Below, in pieces: positions 15,017-22,515 of a stretch of DNA of 30,500 nucleotides. Made by a program: the position numbers and the translations under genes. The notes beneath the pieces are model-generated. The model was not told the DNA's origin, made no database searches, and was given only the letters and a program-made list of their open reading frames with translations. The first letter of the stretch is position 1. The number at the start of each line of letters is the position of its first letter. This DNA is from a bacterium (lineage in GTDB: Bacteria; UBP7; UBA6624): NCBI GenBank assembly GCA_014384545.1, contig JACNFQ010000051.1, positions 1-30,500 of the forward strand, read 5' to 3'.

Positions 15017-17011
15017 TTAGAGGTGGACCACAAAACCTTTTTGCCCTGCCTTTGAATCGGGATCCTGAGAAACCCACCCCAGTTTTTCCATAAACATCAT
15101 CAACCGGGCTGCCTTGTTATACCCAATCCCAAACTGGCGTTGGAGACCACTGATGGAGAGCTTGTCCATCTCTCCAATCTCACCCCGAATCTGATCAAGG
15201 AAATCTTGGTCTTTCTTAGGTATCCCCTCTCTCATCCCCCCTCCACCACCGCCACCACTCTTGACCACAGTTGAGAGTGATTCATCGTACTTTGCCATGC
15301 CGAATGTGTCCCGCAAGTAATCCAAAACACCGTCAATCTCCTTCGTTTCAACCAAGGGCGCTTGACACCGAACGAGTTCCGGATGGTTGGGTCCATCAAA
15401 GTAAAGGTCGCCCCGACCTAGGAGGTCTTCAGCACCTTTCGTCCCAAAGATCGTAATACTGTCTGCCCGTGTGCCCAATCTAAAACTAATCTTCCCCGGT
15501 AGGTTGGCTTTGATACTCCCATCAAGTTTCTTTGAGTCGGGGCGTTGCATCGTAGCCACCAGGTGGATACCCGCTGCCCGGCTGCGCTCGGAGAGGTCGG
15601 ATAGGTATTCCTGTACTCGTCCTTTGCTCTGGTTGAGCAACGCACTTAGTTCTTCAATAACCACAACGATATAGGGCAAAGGGTCCTCTGCTCGACGGTT
15701 GTATTCTTTGAGGTTCTTTACACCCAAGTCGCCCAATAGGTCGTACCGTCGGTCGGTCTCACGGCAAGCCCAATCGAGTGCATTCAAGGCATGTTCAGTG
15801 GAGGTAATGATAGGGACCAACAGATGGGGAATATCCTTGTAGAGGGTAAGTTCTACCTTTTTCATATCCATGAGAATCAGACGGAGTTGGTCGGGGCTAT
15901 TCCGATAAATAAGGTTTAGGAGGAATGTATTGGCAAAGACGGACTTGCCTGATTGGGTAGCGCCGGCAATCAAGAGGTGGGGCATCTCGGCTAGGTTCTC
16001 CACAAGCAATCCCCCACTTACTTGCGTACCCATCACAAAAGCTAGGGGGTGGTCGTCGTGGGAAAGAGCTTCCGACTCAAGGACTTCTCTTAGCCTTAGT
16101 GTGCTCTTCTTCTTGCGAGGAATCTCAATCGCTATCGTTCCTTTCCCCACCACGGGGGCAATGACGCGGACTTTGCCCGGGCTAGAGACAGCCAAAGCGA
16201 TATTCTCGGCGGCACCCCGCACCTTTCCCAAGTTGGTGCTGTGGGGCACTTCTAGTTCAACCCGAATCACCGTTCGCCCCACATCGGTATTCAACCACAC
16301 AGGTTCTATTTGAGCGATATCTGCCAAGGTGTTCACAATCGCATCTGCAATCGCACTCAGTTCTCTCTTGGGTTCAGAGGGTGCTTTCTCTGCTTTGGTC
16401 AAGAGTTCTAGAGGTATTGCATAGGGGGGTGTTTCAGGAGATGTAGGGGATTCGGGGGAGGAAGCAACCTTCTTCTTTACCCTCTTCCTTCTCTTCTTGG
16501 GGGGCGAGTCTTGACTTTCAGGAAGGGTCGGAGGGACGGTTTGACGTTTTCTTCTTCGTTTGGTTTGAGTTGGGGGTCTGCTTTCGGATTCGCGTTCGTT
16601 TGTGGCACTAAAGAGGGTCCGCCAAAACGCGCCAAAGAAAGTCCAGTTGATGGCGATAATAGCGCCCCAATGGATCGTTTCAACCCCTCCAGACCCTAAG
16701 ATGTAGGTGAGCTTGTCCACGGTCCAATCGCCCATCGCTCCTCCCCATCCCAAACTCCCCAAAGCAAGCGGAAGGTAAGGGAGCAAAGCATACCGCCATT
16801 TCGATTGATCCTCGCCCCATGCTGAGAGAACGATTCCGAAGATGATCAAGGGCAAGAAAGGAGCAGAAGGACCAACGAGTGGGTACCAAGTACTCTTGTA
16901 GAGGCTACCCAAGGGGCCCAGCCAAGTCGTCGTAGTCGCTGTCAAGTGGAGGAGGATAAAGAAGATAACTCCGGGGAGAACCCCGCCATGCAACTTCTTG
17001 ATACTGCTCAT
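15017..17011 (-). CDS. ftsK: FtsK/SpoIIIE-family DNA translocase
   Basis: A 664-residue septal DNA pump. N-terminal membrane helices occupy about 11-135, with fewer clear helices than E. coli FtsK. A Lys/Arg/Pro/Ser-rich linker follows (about 140-200), then the alpha/beta motor domain and a C-terminal winged-helix gamma domain (SISGLQRQFGIGYNKAARLM, 619-638), preceded by an eight-Gly linker. The Walker A is GATQSGKS (350-357) where GATGSGKS is usual. The Walker B is IVVVIEEL (448-455) where VVDEL is usual, so the Asp is Glu453. Other blocks are intact (MDMKKVELTLY, SERSRAAGIHLVATMQRP, KISFRLGTRADS, GRGDLYF). It overlaps uppP by 4 nt (ATGA). Confidence 0.95.
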   Translation of the reverse strand: MSSIKKLHGGVLPGVIFFILLHLTATTTTWLGPLGSLYKSTWYPLVGPSAPFLPLIIFGIVLSAWGEDQSKWRYALLPYLPLALGSLGWGGAMGDWTVDKLTYILGSGGVETIHWGAIIAINWTFFGAFWRTLFSATNERESESRPPTQTKRRRKRQTVPPTLPESQDSPPKKRRKRVKKKVASSPESPTSPETPPYAIPLELLTKAEKAPSEPKRELSAIADAIVNTLADIAQIEPVWLNTDVGRTVIRVELEVPHSTNLGKVRGAAENIALAVSSPGKVRVIAPVVGKGTIAIEIPRKKKSTLRLREVLESEALSHDDHPLAFVMGTQVSGGLLVENLAEMPHLLIAGATQSGKSVFANTFLLNLIYRNSPDQLRLILMDMKKVELTLYKDIPHLLVPIITSTEHALNALDWACRETDRRYDLLGDLGVKNLKEYNRRAEDPLPYIVVVIEELSALLNQSKGRVQEYLSDLSERSRAAGIHLVATMQRPDSKKLDGSIKANLPGKISFRLGTRADSITIFGTKGAEDLLGRGDLYFDGPNHPELVRCQAPLVETKEIDGVLDYLRDTFGMAKYDESLSTVVKSGGGGGGGMREGIPKKDQDFLDQIRGEIGEMDKLSISGLQRQFGIGYNKAARLMMFMEKLGWVSQDPDSKAGQKGFVVHL

Positions 17012-17787
17012 CGACTGAGTGCCGCAACGATACCCAAAATGAGGCAGTAAAGCGCAAAGGGTTCCAAACGACGTTTAGGTACGAACTGGAACATGAATTT
17101 GATGGCGAAGATACCTGTGACCAGTGAGACCAGGAAACCTACAGCTGAAGGCAATGGATTGCTCTTGATGAATGAGAGAATCTCATTGCCATGGAGAATC
17201 GCACCCATCACAATGGGAGGAAAAGCCAACAAGAAAGCAAACCGCACAGATTCCTTCCTGTCAAGCCCTACCAATAACCCACCCGCAATCGTGGCACCGC
17301 TCCTAGAAACACCGGGGAGGATGGCAAAGGCTTGGAGCACCCCCAACATGATCCAGTCAAAGAACCTCGTGTGACGAAGGTGTCTGGGGGCTTTGGCTTT
17401 TCTAAGTTCGGCATAAACGAGTAAGAAAGCCGTAAAAACCAACCCCACGCCCGCAATTCGGGGCGTTGAAAAGGCATCGTCAAAAAAAGACCGAAAACCC
17501 GCATAGATGAGCCCCGTTGTGAGACTCGTAACGAGGAGGGCGTGGAACTCAATATTCCGGAATGGACTCTTGGAAACAACGACCTCCATAAGGTCCTTAC
17601 CGCGACAGAAAGTGAGGCTGACGAGCGTCCCCAAGTGAAGAATGGCGACCGTGGCAAGGTTCCGTTCGGGGTCCATACCCAAATAAGCACGCGCAATCGC
17701 CAAATGCCCCGAGCTTGAAATCGGTACAAACTCGGTAAGTCCTTGAAGCAAACCCAAGAATGCTTGTTGCCAAACGAGAGGCATCAT
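17008..17787 (-). CDS. uppP: undecaprenyl-diphosphatase (UppP/BacA)
   Basis: UppP recycles the undecaprenyl carrier by removing one phosphate, allowing new lipid I/II to be made, and is the classic bacitracin-resistance factor. Motifs are LLQGLTEFVPISSSGHLAIA near the N-terminus, and LPGVSRSGATIAGGLLVGLDRKESVRFAFLLAFP. The protein is strongly hydrophobic throughout, and its 259 residues match the family. The start is placed at ATG 17787 (the next codon is also ATG). The frame is open up to 17910, but those 41 codons overlap the end of yggS and lack the family N-terminus. Membership in a dcw run with ftsK is consistent with cell-wall function. Confidence 0.93.
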   Translation of the reverse strand: MMPLVWQQAFLGLLQGLTEFVPISSSGHLAIARAYLGMDPERNLATVAILHLGTLVSLTFCRGKDLMEVVVSKSPFRNIEFHALLVTSLTTGLIYAGFRSFFDDAFSTPRIAGVGLVFTAFLLVYAELRKAKAPRHLRHTRFFDWIMLGVLQAFAILPGVSRSGATIAGGLLVGLDRKESVRFAFLLAFPPIVMGAILHGNEILSFIKSNPLPSAVGFLVSLVTGIFAIKFMFQFVPKRRLEPFALYCLILGIVAALSR

Positions 17788-17797
17788 GAGGATTGCT

Positions 17798-18421
17798 TCA
17801 TCCGTTACGGTCTCCAAAGAGTGCTGTTCCCAACCGAACAAAGGTGGAACCTTCTTGCAAAGCAATCTGCCAATCTTGGCTCGTTCCCATAGAGAGCACG
17901 GGTGCGTCAAAAAGAGCGTCCCCTAGTTGGCGCAAATGGGCAAACGATGCCCGGTTTGTTTCAGGGTTTTTTGTGGGAGGGGGCATCGCCATCAACCCCT
18001 TCAAAGGAAGCTCGGGGTATTGGTCTCTCACCGAGTCCACAAAAGCGGGAAGTTCTTCTGGGGAAAGACCTCCCTTAGAAGATTCTCCCAAGTTGACCTC
18101 AATCAAGGTGTAGGGATAGGGAGGCTCCGACTTGACCAGTGCGGCTGCTTCTTTGAGCCGAAAGAGACTATGGACCCAAGAAAACCCCTGAGCGATCAAC
18201 TTTGCCTTGTTGGTCTGGATGCGTCCGATGAAATGCCACACAGCTTGGGTGGGGAGTAGGGTGCGGTTCTTATGTTCCTGAACGCGGTTTTCGCCCAGAT
18301 GAACAATCCCATTCTCTAGAGCCCAAGAGAGCTCTTCATCGGTTCTATGCTTTACAGCGGCAACGATGCTTCCTCTTCCCCCAGATTGGGTCTCTACTTC
18401 AGCAACGACATCCGAAATCAA
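17798..18421 (-). CDS. YggS/YlmE-family pyridoxal-phosphate-binding protein
   Basis: 207 residues of the PLP-homeostasis family (fold type III alanine-racemase-like barrel). Visible blocks are IVAAVKHRT (the PLP Lys is in AVKHR), HLGENRVQE, WHFIGRIQTNK, LIEVNLGESSKGG, GLMAMPPP, SMGTSQDW and FVRLGTALFG. This gene often lies next to ftsZ or the ylm genes in dcw-type clusters, as here. The start is TTG at 18421 within a TTGA overlap of the ftsZ stop. An AGGAG lies 11 nt upstream, inside one arm of an inverted repeat. Confidence 0.92.
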   Translation of the reverse strand: MISDVVAEVETQSGGRGSIVAAVKHRTDEELSWALENGIVHLGENRVQEHKNRTLLPTQAVWHFIGRIQTNKAKLIAQGFSWVHSLFRLKEAAALVKSEPPYPYTLIEVNLGESSKGGLSPEELPAFVDSVRDQYPELPLKGLMAMPPPTKNPETNRASFAHLRQLGDALFDAPVLSMGTSQDWQIALQEGSTFVRLGTALFGDRNG

Positions 18422-19443
18422 GATGCGTAGGACTCCTGATACCCCCGGAGTCGAGCTCCGGGTATTGCCTCAGGACTCAGCAAGAGAGAAAGGGTCATCT
18501 TTCCGTTCTTCTGTCTTTGAGCCAAGCGGACCGATCCCGTAAGACCATCGGGAGCGGGAGAAAGTCGAGCAGCCACAGATTCCACCATCGTCTTATGTTC
18601 TTCCGTCGTAATGCCTGGACCATCCACCCAGACAAGGGCGCGGTGGGGTGGACTACGAAGAGGGCGTAGGAAACCGTCTTTCACGGCGCCCTCTAAGGAT
18701 TCCTCCACTCGTTTCGCTCCTTCACCTGTCCCCGTCCCAAAATGGAGTTGTCCGCCAAATCGAAGGAACGACAAGATGTGTCCTGGATCAATCTCTAATG
18801 TTCCTGTCGTTTTGGGTGAGAGTGCATCCAGTAGGTGAACGAGGGTTTGATCAGCTGCATACCACGCATCCTCCAAGAATGTCCCCTTGGGTTGCGTATT
18901 CGCTAGACGATCGTTCAGAACAACCATGTAAGAGTTGAGGTCGTGGGAAAGGTATTCAAGAGTCTGTTCAGAACGGTCTACGGCGAGTGCACTCTCCATA
19001 GCAAGAGGTTGGATAAAGAACCCCAGCAGAATCGTGGAATCGTCGGTGGGGTCGGTGGTATCAGCCAATCGTTGTGTCAACCAGGGAAGGGTAGCCGAAC
19101 CTGTAGCACCCCCCAAAGAGCCCACCAAAACGATGAGATCGGTCCCCAAGGGGTTTGCCTCAAAGGGCAACGATTTCTCACTTTCAAGAAACAAGGCTAG
19201 TCCGTCAGCGTCATCGCCAGCGCCCCGCCCACCAAACCGCTTGTTGGCAAGAAGACAGGTGTGGATACCCGCACCACAAGAAGCAAGGGAATCTTGGCTG
19301 GTGTCAAGGGCGGTCATGACGACGGTAGAGCTAAGGTGACGGCGGAGTCGAAGGAGGGTGTTGCACCCTGCACCACCGACACCGATGATGTGGAGAGAGA
19401 GCCCCGGACGAGGGGCATCATCACCAAATAGATTCTCAGGCAC
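18418..19443 (-). CDS. ftsZ: divergent FtsZ-like GTPase
   Basis: A tubulin-family GTPase in the position of FtsZ, which forms the Z-ring at midcell. I start at GTG 19443: GGAG lies just upstream, it overlaps the FtsA-like stop by 8 nt, and the domain begins shortly after; product 341 residues. Family blocks in order are IIGVGGAGCNTL (19-30), LDTSQDSL (46-53, where NTDxQ(A/S)L is usual), GRGAGDDADG (72-81), VGSLGGATGSATLP (107-120), and a T7-loop region TGTLEIDPGHILSFL (213-227). Compared with GVGGGGGNA, GGGTGTGAAP and NxDxxD, several conserved residues are changed. In the T7 loop the triplet Asn-Asp-Asp reads Glu217-Asp219-His222, so one catalytic Asp is missing. There is no disordered linker or conserved C-terminal FtsA/ZipA-binding peptide; the protein ends soon after the C-terminal beta domain. 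Confidence 0.85.
   Translation of the reverse strand: MPENLFGDDAPRPGLSLHIIGVGGAGCNTLLRLRRHLSSTVVMTALDTSQDSLASCGAGIHTCLLANKRFGGRGAGDDADGLALFLESEKSLPFEANPLGTDLIVLVGSLGGATGSATLPWLTQRLADTTDPTDDSTILLGFFIQPLAMESALAVDRSEQTLEYLSHDLNSYMVVLNDRLANTQPKGTFLEDAWYAADQTLVHLLDALSPKTTGTLEIDPGHILSFLRFGGQLHFGTGTGEGAKRVEESLEGAVKDGFLRPLRSPPHRALVWVDGPGITTEEHKTMVESVAARLSPAPDGLTGSVRLAQRQKNGKMTLSLLLSPEAIPGARLRGYQESYAS
18433..18476 (-). promoter_or_regulatory. inverted repeat over the yggS ribosome site at the ftsZ 3' end
   Basis: CCCGGAG at 18444-18450 and CTCCGGG at 18456-18462 form a 7-bp stem with loop TCGAG. Flanking TCCTGA (18434-18439) and TCAGGA (18470-18475) extend it imperfectly. The minus-strand AGGAG that precedes yggS lies at 18437-18433, inside the distal arm, so a fold could hide it until ribosomes finishing ftsZ melt it. 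This is inference from pairing only. Confidence 0.45.
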
Positions 19444-20257
19444 ACGCTCTCCATCGAGGATCTGTCGCCAAAATCGCTGCTCGCCTAAAAGGAGCACCTG
19501 CTGGTGAGGTCCACCATCCCTTTTGCTCTGCCCACCGTTCACTTGCCGTTGCCGAAAGCACTTCCATCCCTGCCCATCTCTCAATCTCCTCGCGGGCATC
19601 GGGCGAATCGGGTGATTGCCCCGAAAGTTCCCAGCAGGAAATTCCTGCCGGTGCAAAGGGGGCAGACACCTCTTTGACCGTTTGGGTCCATTTCCTGAGT
19701 GCCACCGTGCGGAAACAACCCCGAGTTCCTCTCCCAACATTTCGGCTCAACTGCGTGGAGAGAGAATCTGAAAGCGTCTTGAAGGTCGGCAGGGTGAGAA
19801 CGAGGGGGAAAGGTCCCTCGGGGGTAGATACAGAAAGGTAAGTCGCTTGGGGACTGGTATCCACATGGAGGGTCGCTCGTCCGCTTCCCCCCACAAGGGC
19901 ATGGACCCAAGGTCGAGGGAGGGATCGTTTGGGAGCTGGTTGCGGTAAATGGAACCACCTATCCACTCGAATATATCCCCATTGGGTTGAACTGGGGGCG
20001 ATGGGTATGTTGTCGACCGACGATTCCAATACCCATCCATGCCCCTGCGACTGGGGGGGTTTCGGTTTGAGGAAAAAGGGCAACACCCTCGTTTGAGTTT
20101 CGATCGTTACCATTCCTTCAGAGACCACCTCGCGGAGTGCGACATTGAATGACCGAGCTCTTGGGGGTGTCCCCACCACTCTAAACCGGTTTTCATTCTG
20201 ACAAACATGGAGACAGGTGGCGGGGCGACCTGGTGTATGGACGACGACATTACGCAT
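19436..20257 (-). CDS. degenerate FtsA-like protein (position-based call)
   Basis: 273 residues between murB and ftsZ, where ftsQ and ftsA normally sit. Weak but ordered resemblance to FtsA is visible by eye. The N-terminal block RPATCLHVCQNENRFRVVGT and SFNVALREVVSEGMV parallels the FtsA strand pair and the linker helix. ATLHVDTSPQATYLSVS (128-144) parallels the phosphate-2 motif VDIGGGTTDIAVF, with Asp133 kept but the glycines lost. A late block EEIERWAGMEVLS followed by FRRAAILATDP parallels the FtsA end (AEELFG, then PxFATAxGLL). The usual ATP-binding glycines are missing and no C-terminal amphipathic helix is evident. It could be a non-ATPase FtsA remnant acting as a Z-ring anchor, or an unrelated protein. 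The start at ATG 20257 gives an 8-nt overlap with murB; a TTG at 20281 is the alternative. Confidence 0.5.
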   Translation of the reverse strand: MRNVVVHTPGRPATCLHVCQNENRFRVVGTPPRARSFNVALREVVSEGMVTIETQTRVLPFFLKPKPPQSQGHGWVLESSVDNIPIAPSSTQWGYIRVDRWFHLPQPAPKRSLPRPWVHALVGGSGRATLHVDTSPQATYLSVSTPEGPFPLVLTLPTFKTLSDSLSTQLSRNVGRGTRGCFRTVALRKWTQTVKEVSAPFAPAGISCWELSGQSPDSPDAREEIERWAGMEVLSATASERWAEQKGWWTSPAGAPFRRAAILATDPRWRACA

Positions 20258-21128
20258 GGGTAAAGGTGCCGAAAGTCTCAACTTCTAAGCCCAATCTCAC
20301 CCCAAACTGGGACTGGACTTGGTGGCGAACTTGATGGAGGAGCCGCCAGACTTCGGTGGCAGTGCCCCCCCCTGAGTTCAAGATAAAGTTAGCGTGTTTG
20401 TTGGAGACGGATGCACCACCCACCGTAGTCCCCTTGAAACCCGCTTCGTCGATAAGTCTACCGGCTGCGTCTCCTTCAGGGTTTCGAAAGATACATCCAG
20501 CAGAGGGTCCCGTGGGTTGGGACGAAAGGCGATGGTCTCGGGCAAGGCGTGACGCTTGGTGGACATCACTTCTTTTTCCGGCGACTAGGTCAAACGCGAC
20601 ATATTCAACGACCCAAGCATTCCTAAAGGGACTCGTTCGATACCCACGGGAAATCTCATGGGGAAGAAACCGTCTCGTTCTCCCTCCTGTGCGGGCACGC
20701 GCTTCAACCCAAGCAACCCTATCCAAGCAATCAATTCCTGCGGGACCTGCATTCGTGGCTGCCCATCCTCCAACGGATCCAGGCATCCCTCCAAACGGCT
20801 CCAGACCAGAAAGCCCTGCTTTTTCAGCGAAACGGAGAGCAGTTGCACCCCGCATGGCACCACCACATATCAGGGATGTCCCCTCCGTTCGAGACTCTTG
20901 AAACGCTTCTCCCAACCGAAGAATGGGCGGGACGCCTTCGTCAGCAATAAGGAGATTGCTCCCTGCCCCCAACATCAACCAAGGGGGAGAATCGCTAAGC
21001 CGTTCAAGAGCTTCACCAAGCCCTCTAGAAGATTGTGCTGTCAGGAGTTCAGGAGTTGCTCCTCCTACCTTGAGGGTAGTGAGGCGAGAGGTGGGAACGC
21101 CTTTTTGGATGGCTAGGTGGTTAGGCAA
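20250..21128 (-). CDS. murB: UDP-N-acetylenolpyruvoylglucosamine reductase
   Basis: A 292-residue flavoenzyme that reduces UDP-GlcNAc-enolpyruvate to UDP-MurNAc. FAD-binding blocks are LMLGAGSNLLIADEG, LEPFGGMPGSVGG and RGYRTSPFR. The catalytic block is SAGCIFRNPEGDAAGRLIDEAG, followed by NKHANFILN and a terminal LEVETFG. The proton-donor Ser of the canonical SAGSxFKNP is Cys here, a variant I believe occurs naturally in other MurB proteins. The start is TTG at 21128 with an 8-nt overlap of the murC stop. Confidence 0.95.
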   Translation of the reverse strand: MPNHLAIQKGVPTSRLTTLKVGGATPELLTAQSSRGLGEALERLSDSPPWLMLGAGSNLLIADEGVPPILRLGEAFQESRTEGTSLICGGAMRGATALRFAEKAGLSGLEPFGGMPGSVGGWAATNAGPAGIDCLDRVAWVEARARTGGRTRRFLPHEISRGYRTSPFRNAWVVEYVAFDLVAGKRSDVHQASRLARDHRLSSQPTGPSAGCIFRNPEGDAAGRLIDEAGFKGTTVGGASVSNKHANFILNSGGGTATEVWRLLHQVRHQVQSQFGVRLGLEVETFGTFTHA

Positions 21129-22515
21129 AGGAGTGTTCTCTCATGGTTGCTCGGGCAATCTCATCAATGGGGCCGGCTCCCAAAAAGAGGAGGATACGGT
21201 GGGGATCTTCGTCAATGTGAGCGATCTCTGTAGGTGTTGCTAAAGAGGCCTTCTTGCAGGCGCGCACGACAAGTGAACTATCGATTCCTTCTCGGGGTGC
21301 TTCACCTGCTAGGAAAAGGGGGAGGATATATGCCCTATCCACAGCGCTGTGGTTTAGTGCGTCCCCAAAGCCTTGCCAATGGACTTCCATTCGAGAACTG
21401 CGGTGGGGTTCAAAGACGACGGTGATGCACCGGTTGGGGTATTTCATAGATAAGGCATCAATCGCTTTACGAATAGCTGTGGGGTGGTGGGCGTAATCGG
21501 AGTAGATCGTACCCACTCTTGTAGCACCGAGTTTCTCCATCCGACGGTGAACACCCGGAAATTGAGCCAATCCAAGAGCAATCTCTTCTGCAGTCAACCC
21601 CAGCCTAATGCCCACGGCAATCGCTGAACGGGCATTTCTGGCGTTGTAAGCACCGTGGAACGGAAGCGAAAACTCCCCAAAGGGGATGCCGTAGTAAAGG
21701 ACACTTAGGAGCATCCCTCTTGGTCCTTCTTCGGCAATGAGACCCTCTAGCTGAGCGCGGTCCACCATCGCACCACAACCGAAAGTGTCAAGTGTCCTTA
21801 GTTGTGTGCGGAGGAGGCTTCCCATTCGGAGGCTACCTCGAAGAAGTAGACCGGTTCCTTCACCTTCATCTTGAGGAAGAACGAAGGTCGTCTTCGTTTG
21901 CCTAGAGGCCATAAATGCTAAGATTTTCTCTTGAATGGCATGGAGGTTCTGGTAGTGATCCACATGGTCAAAATCTAGGTTATTGACCACCAGCACATCA
22001 GGGTTCAGGTTTTGATACCCCAAATTGCTTTCATCAGCTTCAGCTACAAAGAGTGTGCCATCACCTTTGTAATACGACCCCTTCCCCATCACCTTTCCCC
22101 CTATGATGGCATCAGGGGTTCGGTGCGCCTCAGACAACATATGGGAGATCATCGAGGTAACCGTCGTCTTTCCGTGGGTTCCTGTAATCGCTATGCGTGT
22201 ACGAGCACCACCAAAGAGTTTGGAGAGGAAGTCTGGGCGTTCCATGACGGGAATACCTATTGCCCGTGCTTGGGCAATTTCGGGATTCGACTTGGGTACA
22301 GCGGTGGAGCAAACGAGCAAGTCTGCATTACGGGGCACCTGTCTGGCACGATGGTCTTGATAGCACTGGAATCCATCCCGCCGCAGACGATTGACCGCAA
22401 CGGGGTCGCGGTCCGAACCTGTTACCTTTACCCCTCCCTCTAAACACCATCTTGCAAGGGGTTCCATACCTGTTCCTCCCATCGCGGTAAAGTGGATTGA
22501 TCTAGGCAGGTTCAT
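21121..22515 (-). CDS. murC: UDP-N-acetylmuramate--L-alanine ligase
   Basis: 464 residues. MurC adds L-Ala to UDP-MurNAc using ATP. The N-terminal Rossmann domain is IHFTAMGGTGMEPLARW. The P-loop is ITGTHGKTTVTS (110-121). EADESNLGYQNLNPDVLVVNNLDFDHVDHY and YSDYAHHPTAIRKAIDA are further Mur-ligase blocks. The start is ATG 22515, with GGAG exactly 6 nt upstream, inside the end of murD (14-nt overlap). The upstream extension of the frame to 22596 lies inside murD and does not look like a family N-terminus. Confidence 0.96.
   Translation of the reverse strand: MNLPRSIHFTAMGGTGMEPLARWCLEGGVKVTGSDRDPVAVNRLRRDGFQCYQDHRARQVPRNADLLVCSTAVPKSNPEIAQARAIGIPVMERPDFLSKLFGGARTRIAITGTHGKTTVTSMISHMLSEAHRTPDAIIGGKVMGKGSYYKGDGTLFVAEADESNLGYQNLNPDVLVVNNLDFDHVDHYQNLHAIQEKILAFMASRQTKTTFVLPQDEGEGTGLLLRGSLRMGSLLRTQLRTLDTFGCGAMVDRAQLEGLIAEEGPRGMLLSVLYYGIPFGEFSLPFHGAYNARNARSAIAVGIRLGLTAEEIALGLAQFPGVHRRMEKLGATRVGTIYSDYAHHPTAIRKAIDALSMKYPNRCITVVFEPHRSSRMEVHWQGFGDALNHSAVDRAYILPLFLAGEAPREGIDSSLVVRACKKASLATPTEIAHIDEDPHRILLFLGAGPIDEIARATMREHSFA

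Noticed and set aside
15230-15265. Sequencing-error homopolymer in ftsK (eight glycines)
   Set aside because: The Gly codons are mixed (not a single-base run) and lie in the linker before the gamma domain, where such spacers are common.
19444-19740. Upstream extension of the ftsZ frame by 99 codons
   Set aside because: It lies inside the FtsA-like gene, is Arg/Gly/Pro-rich and resembles no FtsZ N-terminus; the GTG at 19443 has GGAG just upstream.
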